The notes below the pieces were generated by a model, which did not search any database, had not been told where the DNA came from, and saw only the letters and a program-made list of their open reading frames with translations. Positions 16,817 through 24,904 of a DNA stretch of 41,573 nucleotides are shown here, one piece after another. The stretch's first letter is position 1; each line of letters opens with the position of its first letter. Source of the DNA: Gemmataceae bacterium (GTDB lineage: Bacteria; Planctomycetota; Planctomycetia; Gemmatales; Gemmataceae); contig JAQGHQ010000387.1 in NCBI GenBank assembly GCA_028288765.1, positions 1-41,573 on the forward strand. Direction: 5' to 3'. Made by a program: the position numbers and the translations under genes.

Positions 16817-19252
16817 ATGAAATCAGCCCACAACCCAACCCCGCGGGGGCTTATTCCGGTTACCGTCGTGCTCGCGGTCGTCAGCTTGTTCCCGTCGCTC
16901 GCCCCGGCGGGGCCGGTTTGCGTGCCCTCGAAAGTGGAATTGCGGGACGCCTTCGACGGGCGACAATTGCTCGTCGCCGATGCCGGCCGGGATCTGACCC
17001 GTGAGGCGAAGTATTCGGCCATGAACCCGGCGGTGGCGAAGGTCGACGAGAAGGGGTACGTCACCCCGACCGGCGACGGCAGCACGACCGTTCGCGTGGA
17101 CTGCGGTGGGAGTCGGCTCGACGTGCCCGTAACCGTCTCCGGGTTCGGGGCCGGGCGGCCGGTCGACTTCCGCACCGAGATCGAACCGCTGCTGAGCAAG
17201 CTCGGCTGCAACGCCGGCGGGTGTCACGGGAAGGCGTCCGGCCAGAACGGGTTCAAACTCTCGCTGTTCGGGTTCGACACCGCGTTCGACCACGCCGCGA
17301 TCACCCGCGAGGCCCGCGGCCGGCGGGTCTTTCCCGCCAACCCCGCCGAGTCACTCTTCCTGACGAAGGCGACCGGACGGGTCCCGCATGGCGGTGGGAA
17401 ACGGCTCAACCAGGACGGCCCGGAATACCAGGTGGTCCGCCGCTGGATCGCGTCCGGCACGCCGGCCTCGGCCCCGGACGCCCCGCGGGTCGTCAAGCTC
17501 CGCGTCTTGCCCGGGGACGGAGTACTCCAACCCGGCCAGAGCCAGCAGCTCGCCGTGATCGCGGAATACTCCGACAGCTCGTCGCGGGACGTGACCCGAC
17601 AGTGCGAGTTCCAGAGTAACCTCGACGTGGTCGCGGTGGTCGAGCCGGACGGGTTGGTGAAGGCACGCCAGTTGAGCGGGGAAGCCGCCGTCATGGCCCG
17701 GCACATGGGCTACGTCGCGGTGTTCCGCGCGATGGTCCCGCACGGCCCGCCGGTGACCGACATCCCCGCCTTCAAGCCGAACAACTACGTCGACGAGCTG
17801 GCTCTGGCGAAGTGGAAGAAGCTCGGATTGCGGCCGTCGCCGGTCTGCGACGACACCACGTTCGTCCGCCGCGTCACGATCGACCTGTGCGGCCGGCTCC
17901 CCACCCCGGCGGAAACCAGGACGTTTCTCGATGATCTCTCGGCGGACAAACGGGCGAAGCTGGTCGACAAGCTGCTCGACTCGCCAGACTACCCGGCCTA
18001 CTTCGCGATGAAGTGGGGCGGCATCTTGCGGAACTCGAACCTCGCCGGAGCATCCCAGGCGGCCGTCGCGTTCCACCACTGGCTCAAGGACATGATCGCC
18101 CGTAACCGCCCGTACGACGAGTTCGTGCGGGGGGTCGTGGCGGCGGCCGGCGAGTGGCAGGACGCCCCGGCGGTGAACTGGCTCTGGCAGAACCGCGACG
18201 ACCAGCTGCACCAGGTGACCGCCGACGTGGCCCAGGTGTTCCTCGGCGTGAGGTTGCAGTGTGCCAAGTGCCACCACCACCCCTACGAACGCTGGGGTCA
18301 GGCGGACTATTACGGGCTGGCGGGGTTCTTCACCCGGCTCGGGCGGAAGAGCTTCGGCGAGCCCCCGCCGTACTACGCCTCGGCCTCCCCGACGACCGGC
18401 GAACGCGACCCGCTGACCGAGAAGACCCCGGAGCCCAAGTACCTCGACGGCCCGATCGGGAAGTTCAGCCCGGACGAGGACCCGCGCCACGCCCTGGTCG
18501 ACTGGATGGCGAAGCCCGAGAACCCGTTCTTCGCCCGGGCACTTGTGAACCGGATGTGGGGCCACTTCCTGGGCCGCGGGCTCTACCACGAGGTCGACGA
18601 CCTCCGGGACACGAACCCGCCGAGCAATCCGGACCTGCTCGACGCCCTGGCGAAGGACTTCGTGGGGCACAGGTTCGACGTCAAGCATGTGATCCGGACG
18701 ATCCTGAACAGCCGGGTGTATCAGCTGAGCGCGGACCCGACCGATGACAACAAGAACGACCGGCAGAACTTTGCCCGGTACTACGCCCGCCGGCTGCCGG
18801 CGGAGGTGTTTCTCGACGCGGTGAACGCGAGCTGTGGGACCAAGGGCGGGTTCAGCGGGGTGAGCGTGAACGCCCGGGCGATCGACCTGCCCCACGAGGG
18901 ATTCGGGTCGTACTTCCTCGACACCTTCGACCGGCCGAAGCGGGTGACTGTGTGCGAGTGCGAGCGCTCGACCGGCGCGACACTCGGCCAGGTGTTGTTG
19001 CTCGCGAACTCCGACGAGATCGAGAACAAGATCGGCGAGGGGAACGGCCGGGTGGCGAAGCTGATGAAGGACAAGAAACCGGCGAAGGAGATCGTGGCGG
19101 AGCTGTACCTGACGGCTTACTCACGGCCGCCGACGAGCGTCGAGCTGAACCGCACACTGGATTACATCGCCACGGCGGCCGACAAACACAAGGCCGTCGA
19201 AGACGTGCTGTGGGCGATCCTCAACAGCAAAGAGTTCATGTTTAACCATTAA
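16817..19252 (+). CDS. DUF1549/DUF1553 (PSCyt2/PSD1) haem protein
   Basis: An 811-residue exported protein. The order of parts is a signal peptide, an Ig-like (BIG2-type) segment (about 36-110), a haem-like CNAGGCHG at 131-138 (CxxxxCH spacing), a second Ig-like segment, then DUF1549 (DDTTFVRRVTIDLCGRLPTP to GVRLQCAKCHHHPYERW, with a canonical CAKCH) and DUF1553 at the C-terminus (NPFFARALVNRMWGHFLGRGL to YSRPPTSVELNRTLDYI). This planctomycete family normally sits next to a DUF1501 gene, as here. It is presumably periplasmic; the chemistry is unknown. The ATG at 16817 gives a clean signal peptide; a TTG at 16760 is an alternative, and neither has a clear ribosome-binding site. Confidence 0.93.
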   Translation: MKSAHNPTPRGLIPVTVVLAVVSLFPSLAPAGPVCVPSKVELRDAFDGRQLLVADAGRDLTREAKYSAMNPAVAKVDEKGYVTPTGDGSTTVRVDCGGSRLDVPVTVSGFGAGRPVDFRTEIEPLLSKLGCNAGGCHGKASGQNGFKLSLFGFDTAFDHAAITREARGRRVFPANPAESLFLTKATGRVPHGGGKRLNQDGPEYQVVRRWIASGTPASAPDAPRVVKLRVLPGDGVLQPGQSQQLAVIAEYSDSSSRDVTRQCEFQSNLDVVAVVEPDGLVKARQLSGEAAVMARHMGYVAVFRAMVPHGPPVTDIPAFKPNNYVDELALAKWKKLGLRPSPVCDDTTFVRRVTIDLCGRLPTPAETRTFLDDLSADKRAKLVDKLLDSPDYPAYFAMKWGGILRNSNLAGASQAAVAFHHWLKDMIARNRPYDEFVRGVVAAAGEWQDAPAVNWLWQNRDDQLHQVTADVAQVFLGVRLQCAKCHHHPYERWGQADYYGLAGFFTRLGRKSFGEPPPYYASASPTTGERDPLTEKTPEPKYLDGPIGKFSPDEDPRHALVDWMAKPENPFFARALVNRMWGHFLGRGLYHEVDDLRDTNPPSNPDLLDALAKDFVGHRFDVKHVIRTILNSRVYQLSADPTDDNKNDRQNFARYYARRLPAEVFLDAVNASCGTKGGFSGVSVNARAIDLPHEGFGSYFLDTFDRPKRVTVCECERSTGATLGQVLLLANSDEIENKIGEGNGRVAKLMKDKKPAKEIVAELYLTAYSRPPTSVELNRTLDYIATAADKHKAVEDVLWAILNSKEFMFNH

Positions 19253-19260
19253 GAACCTAA

Positions 19261-19351
19261 CCCCCTTCCCTGGAAAGGAAGGGGGAGGAAACCCCGATCC
19301 GCCCGTCCTGCCCCCCTCCCTTCTTAGGGGAGGGGCTTGGGGGAGGGGTTT
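19261..19351. repeat. C-rich/G-rich hairpin pair before DUF1501 gene
   Basis: CCCCCTTCC pairs with GGAAGGGGG at 19261-19285, and a second C-run/G-run inverted pair follows at about 19313-19337, then another G run. The sequences lie between the DUF1549/DUF1553 stop and the DUF1501 start and look like a dispersed intergenic repeat; attenuation of downstream expression is possible. Confidence 0.6.
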
Positions 19352-19363
19352 CAGGAGCCAACC

Positions 19364-20686
19364 ATGCTCGAGTTCATCGGGAACGGGTCTCGCACTTGCG
19401 ACGGAATGACCCGCCGCGGCTTCCTGCAGGTCGGGGCGCTCGCCGTGGGTGGGCTGACACTCCCCGGCCTCCTGCGGTTGCAAGCCGCTCAGCCGGCCGC
19501 CGCCAGCCGCAAGTCGGTGATTCTGGTCTGGCAGGCCGGGGGGCCGAGTCACATCGACATGTACGACCTCAAGCCGAACGCCCCGGCCGAGGTCCGGGGC
19601 GAGTTCAAGCCGATCGCGACGAGCGTGCCGGGCATCCAGATCGGCGAGCACCTGCCTCTTCAGGCGAAGGTGTTCGACAAGATCTCGGTCGTCCGGTCCG
19701 CGTTCCACACGAACGCCGGGCACGGCATGGGCGCGCAGTGGATGCAGACCGGCTACCAGGCGACGATCGAGGTGAACGACAACATCTTCCCGTCCACCGG
19801 CTCGGTGGTGGCCAAAATGAAGGGGCCGAACGACCCCGGCCTGCCGGCGTACGTGAACCTGCCGCGGCAGGTGAGCTTCGGCAAGGCGGCGTACCTCGGG
19901 GCGTCGTTCAACCCGTTCTCGCCGGATAACAACCCGAACGACCCGACCTTCCAGGTACGGAACCTCCGACTGCCCGGCCGGGTGGACGCCTCCCGTCTCG
20001 ACCGCCGCCGCCAGCTGTTGCAAGACCTCGACACGATCCGCCGGGACATCGACACCAAGGGCGATCTCGAAGGGCTGGACACCTTCTACCGCGACGCGAT
20101 GGAGATGGTCACGAACACGAAGGCGCAGCTCGCGTTCGACGTGAACAAGGAACCGGTGAAGCTCCGCGACCGGTACGGCCGCAACGACCTCGGCCAGAGC
20201 TGCCTGCTGGCCCGGCGGCTGGTGGAGGCGGGGGTGACGTTCGTGACCGTGCAGGCCGGTGGCGGGTGGGACACGCACGGGGATAACTTCAAACAGCTGA
20301 AGACGAAGCTCCTGCCGCAGTTCGACGCGGCGGTGGCTACGCTGGTGGACGACCTCCACGACCGCGGGCTCCAAAACGACGTCCTGGTGATGGCGATGGG
20401 CGAGTTCGGCCGGACCCCGCGGATCAACAAGGACGCGGGCCGCGACCACTGGCCCGGCGCGATGAGTGTGCTGTACGCGGGCGGCGGACTGAAGATGGGT
20501 CAGGCGGTCGGGACGACGAATGCCCTGGCCGAATACCCGACGAGCAAGCCGTACACCCCGGGGTGCGTTCTGAGTACGATGTACCACGCCCTCGGGATCG
20601 ACCACAAGCACGTCTTCCACGACGACGCCCAGCGACCGCTGCCGATCCTGAGCGAGGGCGAGCCGATCAAAGAGCTGGTGGGCTGA
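19364..20686 (+). CDS. DUF1501 family exported protein
   Basis: A 440-residue protein with a Tat-like N-terminus (CDGMTRRGFLQVGALAVGG). Family marks are QAGGPSHIDMYDLKPN, GEHLPLQAKVFDKI, GGGWDTHGDN and MGEFGRTPRINKDAGRDHW. It shares the alkaline-phosphatase/sulfatase fold and is presumably exported folded through Tat. The ATG at 19364 has AGGAG about 8 bases upstream. It lies 111 bases downstream of the DUF1549/DUF1553 gene, the standard planctomycete pairing, and these proteins probably act together on the cell surface or in the periplasm on an unknown substrate. It is of the same length as the DUF1501 protein at 1007 but of a different subfamily, to judge from the divergent central part. 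Confidence 0.92.
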   Translation: MLEFIGNGSRTCDGMTRRGFLQVGALAVGGLTLPGLLRLQAAQPAAASRKSVILVWQAGGPSHIDMYDLKPNAPAEVRGEFKPIATSVPGIQIGEHLPLQAKVFDKISVVRSAFHTNAGHGMGAQWMQTGYQATIEVNDNIFPSTGSVVAKMKGPNDPGLPAYVNLPRQVSFGKAAYLGASFNPFSPDNNPNDPTFQVRNLRLPGRVDASRLDRRRQLLQDLDTIRRDIDTKGDLEGLDTFYRDAMEMVTNTKAQLAFDVNKEPVKLRDRYGRNDLGQSCLLARRLVEAGVTFVTVQAGGGWDTHGDNFKQLKTKLLPQFDAAVATLVDDLHDRGLQNDVLVMAMGEFGRTPRINKDAGRDHWPGAMSVLYAGGGLKMGQAVGTTNALAEYPTSKPYTPGCVLSTMYHALGIDHKHVFHDDAQRPLPILSEGEPIKELVG

Positions 20687-20706
20687 CCCGCCGGCGGGGC
20701 GAGCCG

Positions 20707-21048
20707 ATGAACCATGCGTTTCCGCAGGAGGCGATCGACTTCCTGCGCGCCTGTCGGCACGACCCCGGGGCGGTCGCGTGTTACGAGTTTCGGTCGGGTA
20801 ATCTGAACTGGGTCGACGAGCACTATCTGGCTTTCAAGGCGTTGTGCCGGTCGTTGGGGTGTACCGAATACTTCGCGCTGTTTGCCTACCGGACGTCGCT
20901 GATTCTCGGGCGGCCGCGGGAGGGTCTGCGGTCCGCCTGGGACGAGGTCCGGGAGCGGTGTCCGGAGTGGATCGGGTTCCGGCCGGAGCGCGTTTCACCG
21001 AATGCCGAATTGCAGGGGTATCTCTACCGAACGCAGGACGAGTTTTAG
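20707..21048 (+). CDS. small conserved-looking hypothetical protein
   Basis: A 113-residue protein that I do not recognise. It is helical in outline (FPQEAIDFLRACRHD, LAFKALCRSLG, YFALFAYRTSLILG) and has no signal peptide or membrane helix. The N-terminal MNHAFPQEAIDFLRA is a normal start, and a weak G-rich ribosome-binding site precedes the ATG. It starts 20 bases after the DUF1501 stop, so it is probably on the same transcript, and is followed by a strong hairpin that may end it. Cytoplasmic location is inferred. Confidence 0.6.
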   Translation: MNHAFPQEAIDFLRACRHDPGAVACYEFRSGNLNWVDEHYLAFKALCRSLGCTEYFALFAYRTSLILGRPREGLRSAWDEVRERCPEWIGFRPERVSPNAELQGYLYRTQDEF

Positions 21049-21067
21049 CAATCTGTCGCGGCTCCGT

Positions 21068-21141
21068 CGTAGGGTGGGTCGAGTCTTCGAGGCCCACCGA
21101 TTTCATGCATGGTGGGCCTCGAAGACTCGACCCACCCTACG
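21068..21141. repeat. 31-bp perfect hairpin, GTAGGGTGGG family
   Basis: Arms 21068-21098 and 21111-21141 are perfectly complementary over 31 bases with a 12-base loop. The outer end reads CGTAGGGTGGG. It sits 20 bases after one stop codon and 10 bases before the PPC protein's ATG, so it can affect termination or ribosome access. The outer ends match the hairpin at 28630-28689. Confidence 0.9.
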
Positions 21142-21151
21142 GTACGACCGC

Positions 21152-23245
21152 ATGCGTTCCCTCTCCCTCCTCGCCGTTCTGCTCCTCGCCACCGCCGCCC
21201 GGGCTGACCTGCCGTCGCCGCGGTTCGACCGGATCACACCGCTCGGGGCCGCGGCCGGGTCGGCCGTCGAGGTCGAGGTGGCCGGGGCCGACATTGAGGA
21301 GGCCAACACCCTCCTGTTCGACCACCCGGGCATCAAGGGCGAGCACCTCAAGGACCGCAAGTTCAAGGTGACCGTCGCCGCCGACGTCCCGCCCGGCACC
21401 TACGACGCCAGGCTCGTCGGGAAGTACGGGGTCTCCAGCCCCCGGCTATTCGCCGTCTCCCGCGGGCTCGCCGAGACCGCCGAGAAGGAGCCGAACGACG
21501 AGCCCGCCACCGCCCAACTCGTCCCCGTGAACTGCGTCGTCAACGGCACCTCCGACCAGGGTCGTGAAGACGTGTTCCGGTTCCCGGCGCGGAAGGGCCA
21601 GCGGGTCGTGGTCGAGTGTTTCGCCCAGCGGCTCGACTCACAGCTCGACGCCACCCTCGTTCTCGCCGACGCCGACGGCCGCCAGCTCGCTTCCAACGGC
21701 GACTACGCCGGCCGCGACCCACTGGTCGAGTTCGTCGCCCCGCGGGACGGAGACTACTTCGTCACCGTAAACGACCTGTCGTTCCGCGGAGGGCACCCGT
21801 ACCGGCTCGTGATTTCCGATCAGCTGTATGTCGAGAACCTCTTCCCGAGGGCCGTGCAGGTCGGCAAGCCGACGAGCCTCACGGTCTACGGCCGGAATCT
21901 CGGGCCGGGGGCGAAGCCGTCCCCGCTGTCGATCAACGACCTGCCGCTCGACACGCTCACGGAGGCGGTGACCCCGCCGGCCGACGTCTTTCCGCGAGGT
22001 CTGTTCCGGTTCACCGACCACCCGACCGGGCACAGTGTCCTGCCGACCGCGGCCACGTGCACGCTCACCGGCTTCCAGCACCGGGGAGTCCCGCTCCTGG
22101 TCGTCGACACGCCGGTTACACTCGAACAGGAGCCGAACGACGACCCTCTGAAGCCGCAGCTGCTCACCCTCCCCGCGGTGGTGAGCGGGCGGTTCGACCG
22201 GGAGCGCGACGCCGACTGGTACGCGATCGAGCCGCCCGCGGACGGGTCGTATTCGTTCGAGGTGTACTGCGAGCGGATCGCCGGCCGGGCCGACCCGTAC
22301 CTCGTCGTCCTCGACGAGAAGGACAACCGCGTCGCGGAGCTGGACGACTTCGGCATCCGGACGAACGCCTTCGACGGCCACATGCGCGACCCGTCCGGCT
22401 CGGTGAACCTCACCGCGAAGAAGAAATACCGCGTGCTCGTCCAGGACCGGTACCGCCGCGGCGGCGCCCGGTATCAGTACGTGCTCGCGATCCGCAAGCC
22501 GGTGCCGGATTTCTACCCGGCCGTCATCCACCACCAGAACCCCGGCCCGGCCGGGCTGACGGCTCGCCGCGGTGGGGCGACGTACCTCGACGTCGTGATC
22601 CACAACAAGGAGGGATTCAACGGCCCGGTGACGATCACGGCCGAAGGACTCCCGAAGGGGCTTCATGCCACCCCGACGACGATCAACAACGACACCCGCG
22701 GGGTGTTCGTGCTGTGGGCCGACGCAGAGGCCCCGGACTGGGTCGGGCCGGTGAAGCTGGTCGCGACCGGTAAACGCGGCGACGAGGTGCTCACCCGCGA
22801 GGTCCGGCCGCATACCCGTGTCTGGAGCGAAGCCAACGTGGCCTCCAGCCGGCCGACGCGCGAACTCGTCGTCGCGATCCGGGAGAGTGCCCCCTTCGCC
22901 GTCACCCCGGCGGTCGAGCGGATCGAGGTCGAGGCCGGTAAGAAGGTCGACGTGAAGGTAAAGTGCGGGCGTCTCTGGCCCGACTTCAAGGCGGCCGTGA
23001 ACCTGACGCCGCTCTCGTTCCCCGGGCCGATCAAGATGGGTACGGTGAATGTGGCGGAAGGAAAAGACGAGGCAACAGTCGCGTTCGAGGTGCAAGCCGG
23101 CGCCCGGCCCGGCGAGTATACGGTGGTGATGCAGGCTCAGGCCCAGGTGCCATTCGGCAAGGACGCAAAGGCGGCGAAGGCGAATACGCTCACCACGCTC
23201 CCGTCCCGTCCAGTGACGGTCGTTGTGCTACCGGCGAAGAAGTGA
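21152..23245 (+). CDS. exported PPC-domain protein
   Basis: A 697-residue exported protein with signal peptide MRSLSLLAVLLLATAARA. The early part looks Ig-like (FDRITPLGAAAGSAVEVEV). Two regions fit bacterial pre-peptidase C-terminal (PPC) domains: EKEPNDEPATAQLV with VFRFPARKGQRVVVE and ATLVLADADGRQLAS, and QEPNDDPLKPQLL with ADWYAIEPPADGSYSFEV. The C-terminal third is beta-sandwich-like (GPVTITAEGLPKGLHATP). No peptidase domain is fused, so it probably binds substrate or partners outside the cytoplasm. The start is the ATG just after the 31-bp hairpin; an upstream in-frame start at 21002 would translate through the hairpin and is rejected. It is 17 bases from the DUF1080 gene. Confidence 0.88.
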   Translation: MRSLSLLAVLLLATAARADLPSPRFDRITPLGAAAGSAVEVEVAGADIEEANTLLFDHPGIKGEHLKDRKFKVTVAADVPPGTYDARLVGKYGVSSPRLFAVSRGLAETAEKEPNDEPATAQLVPVNCVVNGTSDQGREDVFRFPARKGQRVVVECFAQRLDSQLDATLVLADADGRQLASNGDYAGRDPLVEFVAPRDGDYFVTVNDLSFRGGHPYRLVISDQLYVENLFPRAVQVGKPTSLTVYGRNLGPGAKPSPLSINDLPLDTLTEAVTPPADVFPRGLFRFTDHPTGHSVLPTAATCTLTGFQHRGVPLLVVDTPVTLEQEPNDDPLKPQLLTLPAVVSGRFDRERDADWYAIEPPADGSYSFEVYCERIAGRADPYLVVLDEKDNRVAELDDFGIRTNAFDGHMRDPSGSVNLTAKKKYRVLVQDRYRRGGARYQYVLAIRKPVPDFYPAVIHHQNPGPAGLTARRGGATYLDVVIHNKEGFNGPVTITAEGLPKGLHATPTTINNDTRGVFVLWADAEAPDWVGPVKLVATGKRGDEVLTREVRPHTRVWSEANVASSRPTRELVVAIRESAPFAVTPAVERIEVEAGKKVDVKVKCGRLWPDFKAAVNLTPLSFPGPIKMGTVNVAEGKDEATVAFEVQAGARPGEYTVVMQAQAQVPFGKDAKAAKANTLTTLPSRPVTVVVLPAKK

Positions 23246-23262
23246 ACCCGGAGGCCATAGTC

Positions 23263-23892
23263 ATGCGTCGGATCGCGTGGGTTTCCCTGATCGCGAGCCT
23301 GTTCGTCTCTCCCGCACTCGCCGCCGAGCCGAAGCCGCTGTTCGACGGCAAGACGTTCGACGGCTGGGAGGGCGATACCGAGAAGACCTGGAAGATCGAG
23401 GACGGGGCGATTGTCGGCGGGTCGTTCGACGAGACCGTCCCCCGCAACGAGTTCCTGTGTACGAAGAAGACCTACGGCGACTTCGAGCTGAAGGCGAAGT
23501 TCAAGCTCGTCGGCGACAAGGCCAAGGCGAACGCCGGCATCCAGTTCCGCACCAAGCGCATCCCGAACCACCACGAGGTCAGCGGCTACCAGGCCGACGT
23601 CGGGCAGAACTACTGGGGAGCTCTCTACGACGAATCGCGGCGGAACAAGATCCTCGCCCAGCCCGACGCCAAGCTGCTCCCCGAGATCGTGAAGTATGGT
23701 GACTGGAATGAGTACACGATCCGCTGCGAAGGCCCGCGCATCCGCCTCTGGCTGAACGGCAAACTGACCGTCGAATACACCGAAGCGGACGAGAAGATCG
23801 ACCGGACCGGCATCATCGGCCTGCAAATCCACGGCGGGGCCAAGGCCAAGGCGTATTACAAGGACATCCGGATCGAGGAGATCGGGAAGTAG
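23263..23892 (+). CDS. DUF1080 (3-keto-disaccharide hydrolase-type) protein
   Basis: A 209-residue exported protein with a signal peptide (IAWVSLIASLFVSPALA). The rest is one DUF1080 domain: PLFDGKTFDGWEGD, WKIEDGAIVGGSF, GDFELKAKFKLVG, NAGIQFRTKRI, and YKDIRIEEI at the end. The family has a concanavalin-like jelly roll and includes 3-keto-disaccharide hydrolases; the substrate here is unproven. GGAGG lies about 9 bases before the ATG. It begins 17 bases after the PPC protein, so both are probably cotranscribed. Confidence 0.92.
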   Translation: MRRIAWVSLIASLFVSPALAAEPKPLFDGKTFDGWEGDTEKTWKIEDGAIVGGSFDETVPRNEFLCTKKTYGDFELKAKFKLVGDKAKANAGIQFRTKRIPNHHEVSGYQADVGQNYWGALYDESRRNKILAQPDAKLLPEIVKYGDWNEYTIRCEGPRIRLWLNGKLTVEYTEADEKIDRTGIIGLQIHGGAKAKAYYKDIRIEEIGK

Positions 23893-24014
23893 CAAGGTAC
23901 GCACCTGCGAATGCGCCCCGGCGACACCACCCCCTGCACCGGGCGAATGCCGGGGTAGAGTAGGACACTTCTTCGAGTTATAGTGGAGGTGAATTCGGTA
24001 ACCGGAGGGCGCTT

Positions 24015-24359
24015 ATGGTGGATAAGGAAGAGGCCCGAAGAAAACTTGCGTCGGCCCATTATACCTTTGAGCCTGGCATTACACAGATTTTCACGATCTG
24101 TGCGGAGCCAGAGTACGAGGCGCGCCGGGGAGAACCGATCAAGCTTTTGGAAGTGAACCAGTACACCGTCCCGTCCGGAATCATGCCCCTGGGATTCGAC
24201 CCGGCCCCAGCGAGCGGTGTCCCGTTCCCGTCCGTAATCGTGGAGGTCACACCTGAGGAGATGGGGAAGATCCAGCGGCAGGAACTGAGCCTTCCCAACG
24301 GGTGGACGTTGGGGCCGTTGCTGCCCCGCCCGGACGCTGCCGAAGCGGCGGGGGAATGA
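24015..24359 (+). CDS. small unknown protein coupled to HEPN-like gene
   Basis: A 114-residue protein, not recognised. It starts with a helix (DKEEARRKLASAHYTFEPG), then has mixed strands (TQIFTICAEPEYEAR, EPIKLLEVNQYTVPSGIMPLGF, PSVIVEVTPEEMGKIQ). No signal peptide or membrane helix is present. A strong GGAGGG precedes the ATG by 6 bases. The stop codon overlaps the ATG at 24356 in an ATGA, so the next protein is made in a fixed ratio. The arrangement matches the coupled unknown/HEPN pair at 11848-12917. It may be a partner or antidote, which is speculation. Confidence 0.75.
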   Translation: MVDKEEARRKLASAHYTFEPGITQIFTICAEPEYEARRGEPIKLLEVNQYTVPSGIMPLGFDPAPASGVPFPSVIVEVTPEEMGKIQRQELSLPNGWTLGPLLPRPDAAEAAGE

Positions 24360-24883
24360 TGCCCACTTCGGACGAATGGGCCCGGGCGTTTGCGAAACAA
24401 GCTCGGGCCGATTTCGACGCCTGGAACCTTTTGCAGTCCCCCCTGGACATCCCCGAAGGCGCATCCCCACTCTTTCGCTGCCAAAAGCTACACTTCTTGC
24501 AGATGGCGTTCGAGAAACTGGCGAAGGCTCACTTGCTCAAAGCGGGCTCCAAGATCAGCGACTTGAGACAAAGTCACGCCTACGTGGCGAAACACATCCC
24601 GGTGATCGTCCGACAGCAGATGATTCTGAGCGGTGAGAAAGAACGGGTGGCGAATGCCCTTCGCGACCACTGTAAGCGCATCGCTCGCGAGGTCGAGCTG
24701 CTTTCCCCTTCGGTCGCTGACGGCGGTAAGCGCGAGGATAACTGCGAGTATCCGTGGGCAGACGGAGAAGGTCTTTATATCCCCGTCGAGTGGGCGTTCC
24801 CCAATTTGAACCTGCTCACCGAACCGGCCGCACGGAATATCTTGAAACGCATTCGAGACGCCATCGAACGGCTCACGCTGTAG
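24356..24883 (+). CDS. HEPN-like helical protein
   Basis: A 175-residue, mainly helical protein. FLQMAFEKLAKAHLLKAG followed by SHAYVAKHIPVIV has the shape of PF05168-type HEPN proteins (AEKALKALL, then SHDL). No canonical Rx4-6H was found, so RNase activity is less likely than for the protein at 12357; some HEPN proteins of this type bind nucleotides or partners instead. The ATG at 24356 sits in the ATGA overlap; a second ATG follows at 24359. The gene ends 21 bases before the stop of the convergent amidohydrolase. Confidence 0.6.
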   Translation: MMPTSDEWARAFAKQARADFDAWNLLQSPLDIPEGASPLFRCQKLHFLQMAFEKLAKAHLLKAGSKISDLRQSHAYVAKHIPVIVRQQMILSGEKERVANALRDHCKRIAREVELLSPSVADGGKREDNCEYPWADGEGLYIPVEWAFPNLNLLTEPAARNILKRIRDAIERLTL

Positions 24884-24904
24884 GTCGAAGGGCGGACAGG
24901 CACC

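Noticed and set aside
20563..20706. N-terminal extension of the hypothetical protein at 20707
   Set aside because: The in-frame extension overlaps the end of the DUF1501 gene and reads as Arg/Pro-rich shadow sequence.
21002..21151. N-terminal extension of the PPC protein
   Set aside because: It would be translated through the 31-bp hairpin, and the signal peptide begins at 21152.
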